From Aphelocoma coerulescens (Eukaryota > Chordata > Aves > Passeriformes > Corvidae): 64,000 nucleotides of DNA. Below the pieces are notes generated by a model. The model was not told the DNA's origin. It made no database searches and worked only from the letters and a program-made list of their open reading frames with translations. The DNA is taken from positions 55,322,078 through 55,386,077 of the forward strand of contig NC_091014.1 in assembly GCF_041296385.1 (NCBI RefSeq), read 5' to 3'. A program made the position numbers and the translations under genes. Below are positions 53,001 to 63,200 of the stretch, piece after piece (position 1 is the first letter of the stretch; each line of letters begins with the position of its first letter).

Positions 53001-53604
53001 GGAAGCAGGCTTTTTCCTTCTCAGATTAGATGAGCACTGCTCAGTCCAAAGAAAATTATCTGATTTTAAGAATTTCAGAGAAGTAAGCCATGTCCTCCTA
53101 TGGCATTGCTCCATTCCTTATGTTTAACTTCCACTTACGGACATCAAAGCAGTAATTACTTTCTTCTGTCACTTGCACCTCCCAGCATGTCCAGGGATTA
53201 CTTTGGCCCTCAATGAAAGGGAAATCAGCTCTAAGCACTCTCCAAGAAGGCCCCGGGAAACTTGGATGTTGCAAGACTACATAGCTACTGGTGTCCAAAC
53301 CAGCCAAAGTCGGCCTGGTAGGCAGTAATCCCTGCAGCACAGACATCTCCAGATGGATAGGGCCCATCAGGGAACTCCTGTCGAAGGAATATTCACATAT
53401 GCCACAGGATCTGCATGCAGGACTGTGTGTAGCCCTAATTGTGCCAGTGGTTCTTGTAAAACACAGAGAAGGGCCAGTCCTCCATTTCCTAGGTCCATTT
53501 AACACTTGGTAGAGTGTGTTCAAATAATGAAGTCCAGTAAGATATTCATTTCTGCAACTATGGTTGACAATGTAGTCCTGCATGTTGAGGTCTTGCAGCC
53601 CCAT
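18613..53604 (-). CDS. Unrecognised spliced gene, 352-residue product (predicted)
   Basis: Four minus-strand exons fit together: 53604-53139 (from ATG), 39384-39245, 27070-26949, 18943-18613. Phases are 1/1, 0/0 and 2/2 at the three junctions, with acceptors TTTTTCTCTTTCAG, TCCATCCCCAG and CTCTTCCCTAG and donors GTAAGT, GTGAGC and GTAAAT. The joined frame reads to TAA at 18615-18613. The product has no signal peptide or transmembrane span, is Cys-rich in the first 155 residues, looks beta-rich in the middle, and has a Lys/Glu-rich C-terminus. I do not recognise the family. Unseen exons whose length is a multiple of three may lie in the long introns. It is transcribed in the same direction as HMGXB4 and ends about 5.4 kb from that gene's promoter. 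Phase agreement at all three joins is the main evidence; chance matches of individual exons cannot be excluded. Confidence 0.5.
18946..26946 (-). other. Predicted intron of the unrecognised gene
   Basis: Eight kilobases without a recognised gene. Near its right end is a clear CR1 fragment. Many short overlapping open frames on both strands (for example the 23.5-24.8 kb cluster) lack motif content or a compatible exon structure. Confidence 0.45.
26079..26710 (-). mobile_element. CR1 LINE, 3' part
   Basis: Reading the plus strand, it runs from an AGAATCGTAG-type end through AGAAGGGACCTTAAAGCTCA, CACTAGACCAGG and GGATGCAGCACTTCAGGTGG. This is the reverse complement of the well-known avian CR1 3' region, so the element lies on the minus strand and is 5'-truncated. 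It is moderately diverged. Confidence 0.92.
26949..27070 (-). CDS. Unrecognised gene, predicted exon 3
   Basis: A 122-base block between the acceptor TTTATCCATCCCCAG and the donor GGAAG|GTAAAT. Phase 0 in, two bases out. It encodes ESKAGQTFGNSHQKKEAIPQ then LIYEMPYLEMQFNLNDAGQG. The mixed composition reads like real protein rather than low-complexity noise. Confidence 0.55.
29319..29333. repeat. Poly-T run
   Basis: Fifteen consecutive T on the plus strand; a simple homopolymer tract with no neighbouring element identified. Confidence 0.9.
31580..31830 (+). mobile_element. Possible old LINE (CR1-like) 3' fragment
   Basis: The order of phrases around ACTGAAATTGAAGGGCAGAA, ATGGAATGTATTGTCCCTCT and GAGGTCATGGACACAAAGGC resembles the tail of old avian LINE copies, strongly diverged. 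Weak assignment. Confidence 0.35.
35845..36135 (+). mobile_element. Possible degraded LTR
   Basis: The stretch has LTR-like layout: a start near TGTAAATATG, a U3-like part, AATAAA at about 36078, then a short R/U5-like part with TGTGTCCTACTTCTTGCACC ending near CACTACA. No second copy or clear target duplication was found. It may be chance. Confidence 0.3.
37336..37425 (-). mobile_element. Short CR1 fragment
   Basis: The plus strand reads TTGGAAAAGATCCTTAAGGT then GAGTCCAACTATTAACC and CTACCAAGCCCACC, the reverse complement of the 3' end of a CR1 subfamily. Confidence 0.8.
39245..39384 (-). CDS. Unrecognised gene, predicted exon 2
   Basis: A 140-base open block between the strong acceptor TTTTTCTCTTTCAG and the donor CAA|GTGAGC. 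It takes one base from the previous exon (C+TT gives Leu) and ends in phase 0. It encodes ELEVVESSLLSCKFSFARSS, then a segment containing FQWEPFYDLFFGHKQ. Alternating hydrophobic residues suggest beta strands. Confidence 0.55.
40976..41034. repeat. (AAT)n microsatellite
   Basis: About 19 to 20 uninterrupted AAT units, one of the longest simple repeats in the window. It passes directly into a GAT repeat. Confidence 0.97.
41035..41069. repeat. (GAT)n microsatellite
   Basis: About ten GAT units follow the AAT tract directly; one unit is GGT. The compound tract probably arose by point change within one expanding repeat. Confidence 0.95.
42823..42832. repeat. Poly-G run
   Basis: Ten or so consecutive G; a short homopolymer tract. 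Confidence 0.8.
44295..44675 (+). mobile_element. CR1 LINE fragment, plus orientation
   Basis: Diverged matches in the right order to the CR1 3' part: GAAAGAACTAGGC and GAGAAGAGATGTCTGAAG, then AGTTGCCTGGAAAGGC, CATCTCCATCGTGGGAGG and, at the end, CCATCCTTGG with a TATAATTCTGTG-type terminus. Confidence 0.7.
49845..50345 (-). mobile_element. Old CR1 LINE, reverse-transcriptase region (decayed)
   Basis: The reverse complement translates in pieces to classic CR1 reverse-transcriptase motifs: a DDPGNYRPVKLTSIPG block at 50253-50207, then a QQGFMENRPCQMNLI-type block and an RFSKAFNLVPH block near 50040. Stops and frame changes show it is dead. It runs on the minus strand. Confidence 0.85.
52091..52104. 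repeat. Short (AC)n repeat
   Basis: About seven AC units. Confidence 0.85.
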
Positions 53605-53663
53605 GATGGGAGAGCAGGTGTGATTCCTGCTGGTCCATCACAGCCAGCACCTCTTTAGCGACC
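53139..53663 (-). CDS. Unrecognised gene, predicted first coding exon
   Basis: The acceptor CCTGTCATTACAG (AG at 53665-53664) has a good pyrimidine tract; the donor GTCC|GTAAGT is a perfect consensus. The ATG at 53604 has A at -3 and G at +4 and opens 155 codons plus one base. The protein starts MGLQDLNMQDYIVNHSCRNE and includes a Cys cluster CRSCGICEYSF and WTCWEV. The first 59 bases would be 5' UTR and contain another ATG (frame MDQQESHLL...) that overlaps the main start. Alternatively the exon could be internal through a weaker in-frame acceptor near 53578, or a broken exon carrying a frameshift. Confidence 0.5.
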
Positions 53664-54190
53664 CTGTAATGACAGGACAAGGAAGGAGGAAGGTTCTCTC
53701 ACTGCCTTAATGCAAACAGCAAAGAATGACTGAAAAATTGTGAAAAATCATTTGACAGCTTGTCTTTAATTACGGACCATCAGCCCTGTGCATTGACCTG
53801 AACTAAACAGAGTGGTCCCTCTGGGGTACAAATGTCTCCTGTTCCCCGTGCTGTTTGTCCAGGAGCTAGAAGGGATGCCAGTAAGTCATCAGGAAATACC
53901 ATGTTCTCACAGACCCAGAGGTGCCTTAATTTCCATAATAATATTGTTTTCTTCTTAATTATTAATAGTCTTCCTAGATGAATATAGTCTTTAAAAATGT
54001 ATTAAGCAGAGCTGTTCTGCCCTGAAAGAAAGAATAATAATAAAACTTTTTCTTATAGCTGCCTGGAGGTTTTACCCCACAATGAGATGTTTGAAGGAGA
54101 AAGAATAACCTAACAAATAAGGCATCGGATAGAAACTTCAGGAGCCTCCTTGACTGCTCCGTGGGTGTCCACTGTCACGTTTCTGCACAC

Positions 54191-54316
54191 CTGTGGTGCA
54201 GAACAAGATGTATTTGTCTGGCGTGTACTTTCTTTTGAGGCTTTAATTTTCTTGCTTCTGACTCTGCAGAGGAGGTAGTAGTCCAGGGGATTGGTGTCGC
54301 ATGGGGAATTCAACTG
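54191..54316 (-). CDS. Candidate exon, phase 0 at both ends
   Basis: Forty-two open codons between a TTTCAACAG acceptor and a CACAG|GTGTGC donor, reading QLNSPCDTNPLDYYLLCRVR then a Lys/Ser-rich part. It would follow the block at 54565-54654 in frame. To reach the exon at 53139-53663 in frame it needs a weaker acceptor near 53578. It could be a 5' exon of the unrecognised gene or a chance open block. Confidence 0.3.
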
Positions 54317-54564
54317 CTGTTGAAATCCATATAGTATGTAAAGGAACATTGGTGCTGGTTAAGAGAGGGTCTGGGAAACACATGTAACTGCGTTTGGGAG
54401 GTGGATATGTCTAGACATTTTTCATGTGATGTTGTCTGTCATCAGCCAATAAGATAATATTTCAGTGCTGTCATAAAAATAAAACTAAGCTCTAAAGGTA
54501 AAAAATCAATGTCTCCCAGCTGTGGTCTCAGACCTGTACATGTATGCTTTGAGACAGAGGATAC

Positions 54565-54654
54565 CTGATGGCAGCCTTCTCCCTTAATATTCTCTACAAG
54601 TCCTTTAATGCCAAGATCCATGTGAGACATCAGAGAGCCAACACAAAGGTTACC
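54565..54654 (-). CDS. Candidate 30-codon exon, phase 0 at both ends
   Basis: Exactly 90 bases between an ATTTCCTTTAG acceptor and a CATCAG|GTATCC donor, open throughout, reading GNLCVGSLMSHMDLGIKGLV then ENIKGEGCHQ. In phase with the block at 54191-54316. No family recognised. Confidence 0.3.
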
Positions 54655-55427
54655 CTAAAGGAAATTCTGTGCTGGTATTATTATTTATACCAGCCAGTAA
54701 CATGGCAGATAGCTCAGAGACTCCCTACAGAATATTGTCTGCATGGTTCAGGTAGAGAAAGCAAGGAAAATAGCTGAAGCAATTTATCCCAGAGAGCACA
54801 TGCGGAGCAGAGCAGGAGCAGCACTCGGATGGACCTGTGTGCATCCTCTGTGCCCGCTGTTCAGCAGTGCAGTTTGTCCCCTTAAGGAGAGCAGAATCCC
54901 CCACTAGGATTGTTTAAACTTTGCAAAACTCATCTATTCCAAATGACTACCCAAAGTAATCATTTACATGCAACCGAGTATTGTCTCAGAAGTAATTTAC
55001 TACTGATTACTTCTATAATGTGCATGCTACTCGTAGCAGCTGCACAGCATTACATGATAATCAGCCCTATGCTTCGGAGGGGAAAGCTAAGTGGCTCGAC
55101 ACAATCCAGTCCCTCTCGCCAGCGAGAAATAATCTGATTATTCCGTAAGATTGTCGTTTTTCCTCTGCTGAAAGTTCTGATCGCCCGTTACTACCAAGGA
55201 CATCCAACATCCCAGCATGTGTGGAGCAGGCCACTAGGTGGAAGTGTTGGCTCAGCAAGCTGAGATGACAAGCCGAACGAAAGAGGAGAAAGTCCTGGGT
55301 ATCCTGGCTTGTTTTCCCTTTAGGAACATCTGCACTAGCAGCCCAGCTTCAGACTTGGTGAAAGACACCATTGGAGAGGGTGCGCCATCATTTTGATGGA
55401 ACTTGTTTTATGACTTGCTGTTGAATT

Positions 55428-55449
55428 AAAAAAAAAAAAAAAAAAAAAA
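55428..55449. repeat. Poly-A run
   Basis: Twenty-two consecutive A followed by a purine-rich stretch (AGAGAAAGGAG). It could be a retroposon tail, but no recognisable element precedes it. Confidence 0.9.
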
Positions 55450-55630
55450 GAGAGAAAGGAGAAATTACAACTTAAATTGAGGCTAAATACTAGATTGAAG
55501 CAGCCCCATAATAAGGAATCCAGTTCTGCAGAGTTCCTGCTGAGCTCAGTAGTGAAAAATACAGCTGTTTCTTTAAGTGCCTTAAAAATATAAAAGGAAC
55601 TAGCCCTAGCCTCTCGGTTTTAGGGACTAC

Positions 55631-55774
55631 CTGTGGCATTTCTGGCCTGCTGTGTTCTCCTGGTACCTCCTTATGCCCCACTTTGCTGCGAGCACAAACT
55701 TCTGGCGAAAATGAGCTTTTGTCCGATGATCTGGCAGTTCGGCTGGAGAAGAGCTGACACAGTGATCGGAAGAG
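55631..55774 (-). CDS. Candidate 48-codon exon, phase 0 at both ends
   Basis: The acceptor ATCACATCTCTGCAG and the donor CCACAG|GTAGTC bound an open frame rich in Ser and charged residues, including SSDKSSFSPEVCARSKVGHK. The same frame stays open about 30 codons further upstream, so the left limit is uncertain. It lies in a mildly CpG-rich patch (55.7-56.4 kb). Confidence 0.25.
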
Positions 55775-58700
55775 CTGCAGAGATGTGATACCTCCCTGAC
55801 TGACAGCCGTCCTGAGATAAAGGGGGTAACCTGGGGGTGAACGCTGCCTTTGGTGGCTGGAGGAAGACTGATCTCAACAGGAAGGCTGAGCATGTGGCCA
55901 CAGCCTGCCCATCCCGTGTGAGTGACAGGGGCTTGTCGCACGCAGAGGGGGGCACTCGCAGGCAATGTGGCAGCTTGGCTGCTGCCCCCGCAGACGCTCG
56001 AGTGCTGCTAAACCTGCGTGCCATGAAGATTTCTTCCTCCAGGATGGCTGAGAACGATAGCGGCTTCTTGCTTCTCTTAAAGTGTGAAGGAGGGGGGCAG
56101 CGGGAGTTTCTTCACAGACAGAGAGGGCAGATTTACCTGTAGATGGAGGTGTTCCTGCATGGGAAGCTGGTGCTTTACCTCTGTGTTTACTCTCCCAACA
56201 GTTGCCACTTAATTAAAGGACTCCGGCAGCAATAAATACTCCGGTGTGCGGCCTCCTCGTGAGCTGCCTTACACAGAGGGGTTCCCAGGGCTGCTGCCTT
56301 CCTGTGCCCTGCACTGGCTGCCGGGCACTCACCATAGCCACGGCTTCTCCCCATCGCCTCTCTGCGCCTGAGCACGGTGAGCTTGTGCCTAAAGGGGGCA
56401 CAAGTGAATCTCGAAAGGATGGGATTACGTTGGAGAATGTGGAACATCTCAGTGTACACAGGTATGGATACTGCAGTGTGACAGCTCTGTAAATCCTCCC
56501 GTGCAACCCACTAAGGTGGAGGACTGGATGCTGAGAGTTAAACAACGGGTTTCTGGCAAGAGGATAACATTGCATGCTTGAGAGAAGATGGGGATGATGA
56601 AAATAAATGAATGCCCTTAATAGCGTTCTTGGAACTGTAAGGTAGAAGTGTGAGTTAAGGGGACAAACTATGCAGTCTCAATCACATGAACCTTTAGGAC
56701 TCATGCATGTAGGAATTTATTAGGTTACCCTGTGGCATACAGGGACAACCTCGCTGCTTTTATTGCCTTAAGGGCTATTGCCTTTTGGGTAGCTCTTTCA
56801 AGACAGCCTTTTGGGGGACTGAGGCTGGCCCTGTCACCACAATGTCCCAGCCTCCCAGGCACTGAAGCTAAGCCAGGAGGTCAGGGAAGCCAGTTTTAGG
56901 AGGTTGCAGCCTCTGGGCTTCTTCTCAGAGCTGATGTACTGTGCTGTTTCATACAACAGAGAGGTGATGGGTTGGGATGTGGCTAGCCAGCTAATAGTGA
57001 CACTTTCTGGTAGTATTTTGGATTAGTGTTTTTTTTCTTTTCTCTATATGCTCCTGTAAGTCAAAGTAAACCTTAGGTTAGCCCCTTCAGTTTACATGTT
57101 AGGAAACACTCACTGGTGCATATTAATATACCCCTTTCAAAAAATTTATTTTTCCCCATGCTCTTTGCATTTTCATAGTACAGTTCTTACAATGTCCTTA
57201 CAACACATTCATTACTTCTTAGGGGCCAGTGCTGGACACTGCACAAAAGAAGTGCCTGTCTCTCCACACCATCTTCTGTGCTTCTTCATAGACCATCTGT
57301 TGAAGCACAGAAGTGCCAGACCTCCCACTTGCCGTGTTGCAAGATGTTGCTGCTGGGGCCACCATGGTGTGGCTCATAATGGCAGAGTAAAATACCCCTA
57401 TGTTTTTTCCACTCTACATGTGTCAGAGTCCCCAAGGAAGAAAGGAGCTGGTGCACCAGCATTGGTGGCCTGCAATACTTCCCTAGAGTCAGTTTTATTT
57501 GACATGGTGCTGTAGTCACTGAGAAAGTGATAGCTGCTACCAGCAGAGCAGCCCCTGCTGTAAGTGGGGAACAGTCCAGGAAAAAAGAGACATGTAGGGC
57601 TCCTCTAGTGGCTTCATCAGAGGCCATCACTGAGGACCTTGTGGATGAAACTTTGTCCCAAGGGGATGGTCCTGCCAAAGGTGCACATGGCCCAGCCACT
57701 GATTTATTCCTGTTGAACATACACCCCAAATGAATGTATGTAGTTTGCTTTTTCTGCTCCCCCAAAGCAAATTCCCTTGTTTTCTGAAACAGCAAGATTA
57801 ATACTTAGTGCTTGCTAACCACTTTACATGTTCAGTGTTCTATACAAATATTAACTAATGAATCTCATCATGACATAATTAAATCTTATTTTACAGTGAT
57901 TGAATGTTATCTTACACTTTGTACAATACTGTAATTACAAAGATAGGGGGGAAAAAGCCTAATAGATCTAAGAGTGAGAACAATTGACAGTTTTATTGTT
58001 ACTTTTTCCCCCCCTTCCTTATATCCAGTATGACTGGAGAATACAGCAGAGTTTTCTGAAGGTCAGGACTTGTGATCAAATTAGTTCAGAAGATGAACAG
58101 ATCCCAAACCCTGTGATGGTTTATTTTTTTTGAGAGAGTCTTTTCAATGCTAATCTTTTACCAAATTTCTGAGACATCAACACCAGTCTGAGCCCCGTCT
58201 AGCCTGGCTTTCTCTCTGAAGGAGCTACAACTAAATGCAGACAGGAAAGGGTACTCATTCCCCTGACCCTGACTCCTGAGGAGGGTTTGATTATTCAGGA
58301 GAGCCAGATCCATCCCAGCCTCCTTGGCTCCTTATTCACATTCTGTGTGTGGGGCAGCCCACCTCCCTCACTCCAGGACCTGCCACACACCTCTGCAGCT
58401 CCTGGCCCTGCACTCCTTGGCCTCACAGAAGCCCTGGAAAGATGGATGCTGGGGGTTCCGTGCAGGGAAATGTGGATCAGGATGCTCAGACTCCTGAGGT
58501 GCTGCTGTGTGGGGTGGCCTGGTAGCAATGCCCATCCATGTGAGGTGACCAAAGCAGCATGTGTTTGCAGAGTCCCTCCTGTGTGCTGCTCCCCAGGTGG
58601 AGGCTAGGGAGAAAGGTGAGAGAGGGTGAGAGAACATGGTACATCAGAGGGAAGGACAGACCGTAACATGGGATCACCCTCTTACTGCCTGCTACATGTT

Positions 58701-59894
58701 ATGTGCTGTCTGTCATAAAGAAAACATTTGACTCTGAGGGGTTATGAAACTGCTTTGCAAAGGGAATGCTTTCCTTCCTTATCTCTCCTGTCTTGTTTAC
58801 CAGGAATAAACCTCTTCTGAAGCTCCCCTCAGGACACAAGGATTGCTATGTTGGCACAGAGCAGGTGGGGCCAAATTGCTGTTGCCAGGGCAGAGTATTT
58901 GCTCTGAAGTGCCCTGTGTGTGAAATACAGAGATGGACTACAAGCTTTCCTCACCAGGGCAGCAAAACTGGGGGCTTCTTGAAATAAAGCAGCTCCACAA
59001 GGCCAGGAGGGCAGGCTCTGCTCAGTACAGGACACAAGGAAGAGAATACCTGACTCCAGAAAACCATCTGGGTAGTCCCTGCCATGCTCCAAGTATTCAG
59101 TGCTCCCAGGAGAGCAAGAGGTTTCTGAGATGCTGAGGGGCAGTGTGACTTCCACTGCCAGAGCTTCTAGAGATCCACAAGTCTGTGCTGGCAGCTGTTT
59201 TGTGATGGGCAAAAAGGTACATCAGCAGATCAGGCAATGTTTGCCACAAAGGTGATATAAGGACACACACAGGTGCTTGTAGGAGGCAACAGGACTAATT
59301 TGGTCTATGACAGGAATGTTTATAGCAGGAAAAGCTCTGGAAGGGAAGATGAAGAGGATTCTGCATGTCATCAAATGGGAGTAGAAGCAACAAAGTGGTG
59401 AGAAAGTGACCCAAAAATTTGCTGTGTAAAACCCAGTCGAAGATTTTACTGAGAAACGGTAAACGGCGATAAGAAACGGCAACAAGTAGCAAACAGGGGA
59501 AGCAGGCAGACAAGCCCTGGATGGCTTCCTGGGGCCCAGCCCTCCCTTGCAGGGTGTACTGACAGCTGTGGTGAGTGGTCAGCCTCCATCCCTGGGGCAC
59601 TCCAGGCACGGCTGGTGACGGCAGCAGGAGACAGTGCCCATTGGATCTGTGAACTGAAAATGCCAGGACTCTTTATGACAGTTTTGAAGCCACACTGGAC
59701 CACAGTTCTGTAGCTGCAAAAGCATCCCTCTCTTCTGGAGCAGGCTGCTGGTGCTGCTCTGGGGGTTTTTCCTGCAGCTGGGAGGGCTGGCTTGGATTGG
59801 CACATTATTGCTGGGCTGTGCTTCTGCCCCTGTGCCTGCCCTGCCAGGTATATCAGATGTGGCATTTAAATAAAACCTTATAAAATGAAGGCCT
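55775..59894. other. Non-coding region, no gene assigned
   Basis: A mildly CpG-enriched patch at 55.8-56.4 kb might be a weak promoter of a minus-strand transcript. The rest is unremarkable. Long overlapping frames at 57.1-57.8 kb on both strands have no recognisable domain or repeat match. Confidence 0.45.
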
Positions 59895-60285
59895 TGTTGC
59901 CTTTGTAAAATTATGGCTCAGGCCTGTTACTTTGGCTAGAGAAGGACTGTGAGAAAAGTCCATGAGAAGAAAAGCAATTAGTTTTTACCCATGAGAATGT
60001 AGTATCAACAGAAGCAAGAAAGTTAAACAATAGAAGGAGAAAACAGCAACATATCTGCACCTGTTATTTTTCTGAATGCTTGAATGCTTATGCTATAGGT
60101 AGCCAATGGTAGCATGTTGTGGTTAGTAACAGCCAATGAGTCTATTGTAGTAGTTTAGCAGCCAATGAATCTGTAACATGAATGATAACATACAAAAAGT
60201 CTATAAAAGAGGCTGCTTTGTTTAATAAACAGCTTTTTGGCCCTTGAAAGAGGCACTGTCTGTGTGTGTCGTGACCACCCCAACA
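59895..60285 (+). mobile_element. Avian endogenous-retrovirus LTR (solo type)
   Basis: About 391 bases bounded by matched inverted ends TGTTG and CAACA. The U3 part has three AGCCAAT/GCCAAT boxes (about 60101, 60131, 60159), then TATAAAAG at 60202, AATAAA at 60224 and a GT-rich R/U5 tail. The layout is that of a plus-strand LTR with good preservation. No gag, pol or env frame lies on either side, so it looks like a solo LTR; a remnant of leader sequence may follow (GGCACACAGTGGGACGAGG). No clear target-site duplication is visible at these tentative ends. Confidence 0.85.
60101..60229 (+). promoter_or_regulatory. LTR promoter: three CCAAT boxes, TATA box, poly(A) signal
   Basis: CCAAT boxes about 30 bases apart precede TATAAAAG by roughly 35 to 95 bases, and AATAAA follows about 15 bases after the TATA box. 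This close TATA-to-AATAAA spacing is a known retroviral LTR arrangement. All elements look intact. Confidence 0.75.
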
Positions 60286-63200
60286 GCGACATTGTCCCTG
60301 GCACACAGTGGGACGAGGAAATGTCATCAGGGCATTTCTGTTCCTGCTTCCCATGCGGCTGTAGACAGCCCAGGTGCATTGCAAACCCCGTGGCAGGACA
60401 TTTGCTGCAGGAGGGGTGCACTGGGCATGCTTCGGGCCACTTTAAGCGCCTTTGCCATAGCCTGTAAGCCCCCTCACATGAGTCTCCAGGAACTCTGCTG
60501 ACATCTTTGTGTGGCTTCCCACTAACACTATTGCACAGCATGGCAGGGAGAGTGTCTGAGCTCCGGCATCCTCCAGCTATGCGTGGGGCTGTGTTTCAGG
60601 CTGTGTGTGAGCAGTGAATCTGGGTGCAACAGTGACCTGGGGTGCTCCTCCAGATGTACTCTGGACACAGCTGGAGCATCAGCTGTGTAAGTAGTCTGTG
60701 GCACAGGCAGAAAGCATGCAAGTCATGAGCTTGCTGCATTTAAGACGATTTGAGTCCATCCCTAACAGTGCAGCACAAGCACAACCATTTGTGCTAATCT
60801 CTTGTCAGGAGGTGAGTTTGTGTCGTTGCGCTGAGATAATGGGGAAGCAGTGATTGCATGGGAAAGAGATGCCACCCGAGTCTGCAGGTACAGGGACACA
60901 GAGAGGAAGGCTATGTCCTCTCTCTCACCTGGGCTGTGGGCTTTCTCCCTGGTTCCCCTTCCCTCCACAGCAAATGCTCTGCATGGTTATGAAACTGTGA
61001 CAGCAGACAAAAGATGCTGACTGAGGGAGAGAAGCATAGTGGGCAGTCACATATTATCACAGTTAATCCCTTGTAGGTTTTCCCCAGTGAGAGTCTGTGG
61101 CTATCAAAGAGCGTTAAAAAATTGCCACAGGCTGTTTGTGGGGTGCAGAGTGGGGATCAGTCTGGGTAAGACCAACACTGTTTCCCTGCTAGGGATCGTT
61201 CTGTAATGCCTAATGAAGGACAGGGTAGGAGCTCTGGCATGGATTAGCTGCAGCCCCTCTGTTAACCTGTGCTATCCCACAGAGATGATACTGCAATAAA
61301 TAATCAAGCACATCAGTGCATAGACATGCTGCCTTTGCTCTCCCCAGGTCCTATTCCAGTGGAGCAAGCATTGTGTATTCCACACCAAGCTAATCATGGA
61401 GAGGAAATTTGCTGCAGACTGGAATCTCATCAAAGCAAACAACAGCAATCTCAATTGCAGCAACCCAAGTGTCTGCTTTAATCACTCGCTCATGTGTTTC
61501 CTTTAGTAAAATAAAAGAAAACACAACACATGTAAACTTGATCGCTCTTAAATGAACAGTTTAATCCTGGCACAGCTCTTGCTTGTCTACAGAAGGAAGG
61601 GGATTGATTTTACAGACAGGTTTCAAGATGCAGCAGCACTGGTGTGTGTGCTGCGTGGTGAGGGTAAAAAGATAATAGGCAAGGGAGGGTAATGATGCTG
61701 GGTAAAAACCTGGTGTTAGGGAGATTAAAAAAAGTTGTAGTCTAAGTAGGATGGACTGGACTAGGGCTTTGGAAATCAGGGAGTATGTTACTGGGTGCCA
61801 CAGTGGATGGCACATTTGCAGGCCTTGGGTAATGCTGAGGGATCACCAACCTTTTCCTTCTGGAAGTAACAATTAAGGCTGCTATAGAGGGACATATTTA
61901 GAAACAACAGAAGCTGTTGCCCAAGACAATCTGCTAAATACAGGTTAGCTCCTCAGGCCAAAGACAGGTTATATCAAAAGTACTCCTTTAGGATAGCTAG
62001 ACTTCGATACCTGGTCTTTATTTTCTCACTGGGGTAAATTGGAGGATTTCTACTTAACAGAACTTACACTTTTTTCCCCATAGAACTTTGCTTGTTTTTC
62101 ATGCACTTATGGTGGTGGTGTACCTCAGCTCATTTGAGGATAAATGCACAAACCCATTCCATCACCCTCTCCTCCTCTTCTTGCAGCAAAAATCCAGAGC
62201 ACCTCCATTTTAAGCAAGTAGAAGATAGAGTTTTTCTTTCAACAGTGTGTAATCGACCCATACATTATTTCATTTGCTATTTTGTCTCACTTAACCATCA
62301 TTCCTCACTTTCCACAACCCTGAAAATTATTTGGTTTGATTCAGGATTGTGTTAATAGATTTACCCCAGGGCACTGGCATTGACTCTAGTGGTATAATGC
62401 CTGATTTACATCCTGTGTGAGATCAGAACCAAGCATGCCACCTCTAATCCTAAATCATTTTCTCACTTTCATATTGTAATATTGATCTGTCCATTGCAAA
62501 GCAGTCCAGGCATTCATCTCGTTATCAGATTCTCACAGGAGCACAAGGCTATGTTCAGTCAACGATTTCTCAATAAATGCCCTATTTTTAAGCAAAAAAA
62601 AAAAAAAACAAACCCCACCCAAAAGCAGACAAACAAAAAGAGTTAATCCTTAGACTTGACTACAAAACAAAGCTAAGTTAATAAACTGTAAAATGGAGTG
62701 GAGCAACGGGGCTAGTTTTCCCTATATTCATTTGTTTTTAATTAGTGATTTACCCTGGGATAAAGCCCCTGAACTCAGCAGAGCTTGCTGCTAAATAAGA
62801 TGTTACTGAACTATAAAGAGTCCTGCTCTTCCCACCATGAAGCTTTTGGTGCAGCTAAGTACTCGTGTCCCTTGGCCACTTGTATTAGAGAATGAGGAAT
62901 GTGGATCTAGGGACAGTGAGCAGCGTGTTGTCTATCCAAAGGAATATTCGCTTTTTTAACCTGAGGCCCTAAGGATCCCACTAGCTTCAAAGAAAATTTT
63001 TCCAGGTTTAAGCAATTTGAGCATCCTAGAAATGCTCTCCAAGTAGCTGAAGCAGCCCAGCGCAGGTGTTGAGACTCCTGTTATAGGCAGCTGGCTGGAT
63101 GGAGCTTGGTATCACTTCTGCTGTTGGGCAATTTGCATTGAAACACGGGAATGCAGCACCCCCCACCCAACCACATCATGACTGATGCCCAGTAACACCC

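Larger units (their letters stand above)
39387..53136 (-). other. Predicted intron of the unrecognised gene
   Basis: About 13.7 kb holding two CR1 fragments (44.3 and 49.8 kb), trinucleotide and dinucleotide repeats, and no further convincing exon. An open block at 52.73-52.88 kb with splice-like ends does not fit the phases on either side. Confidence 0.4.
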
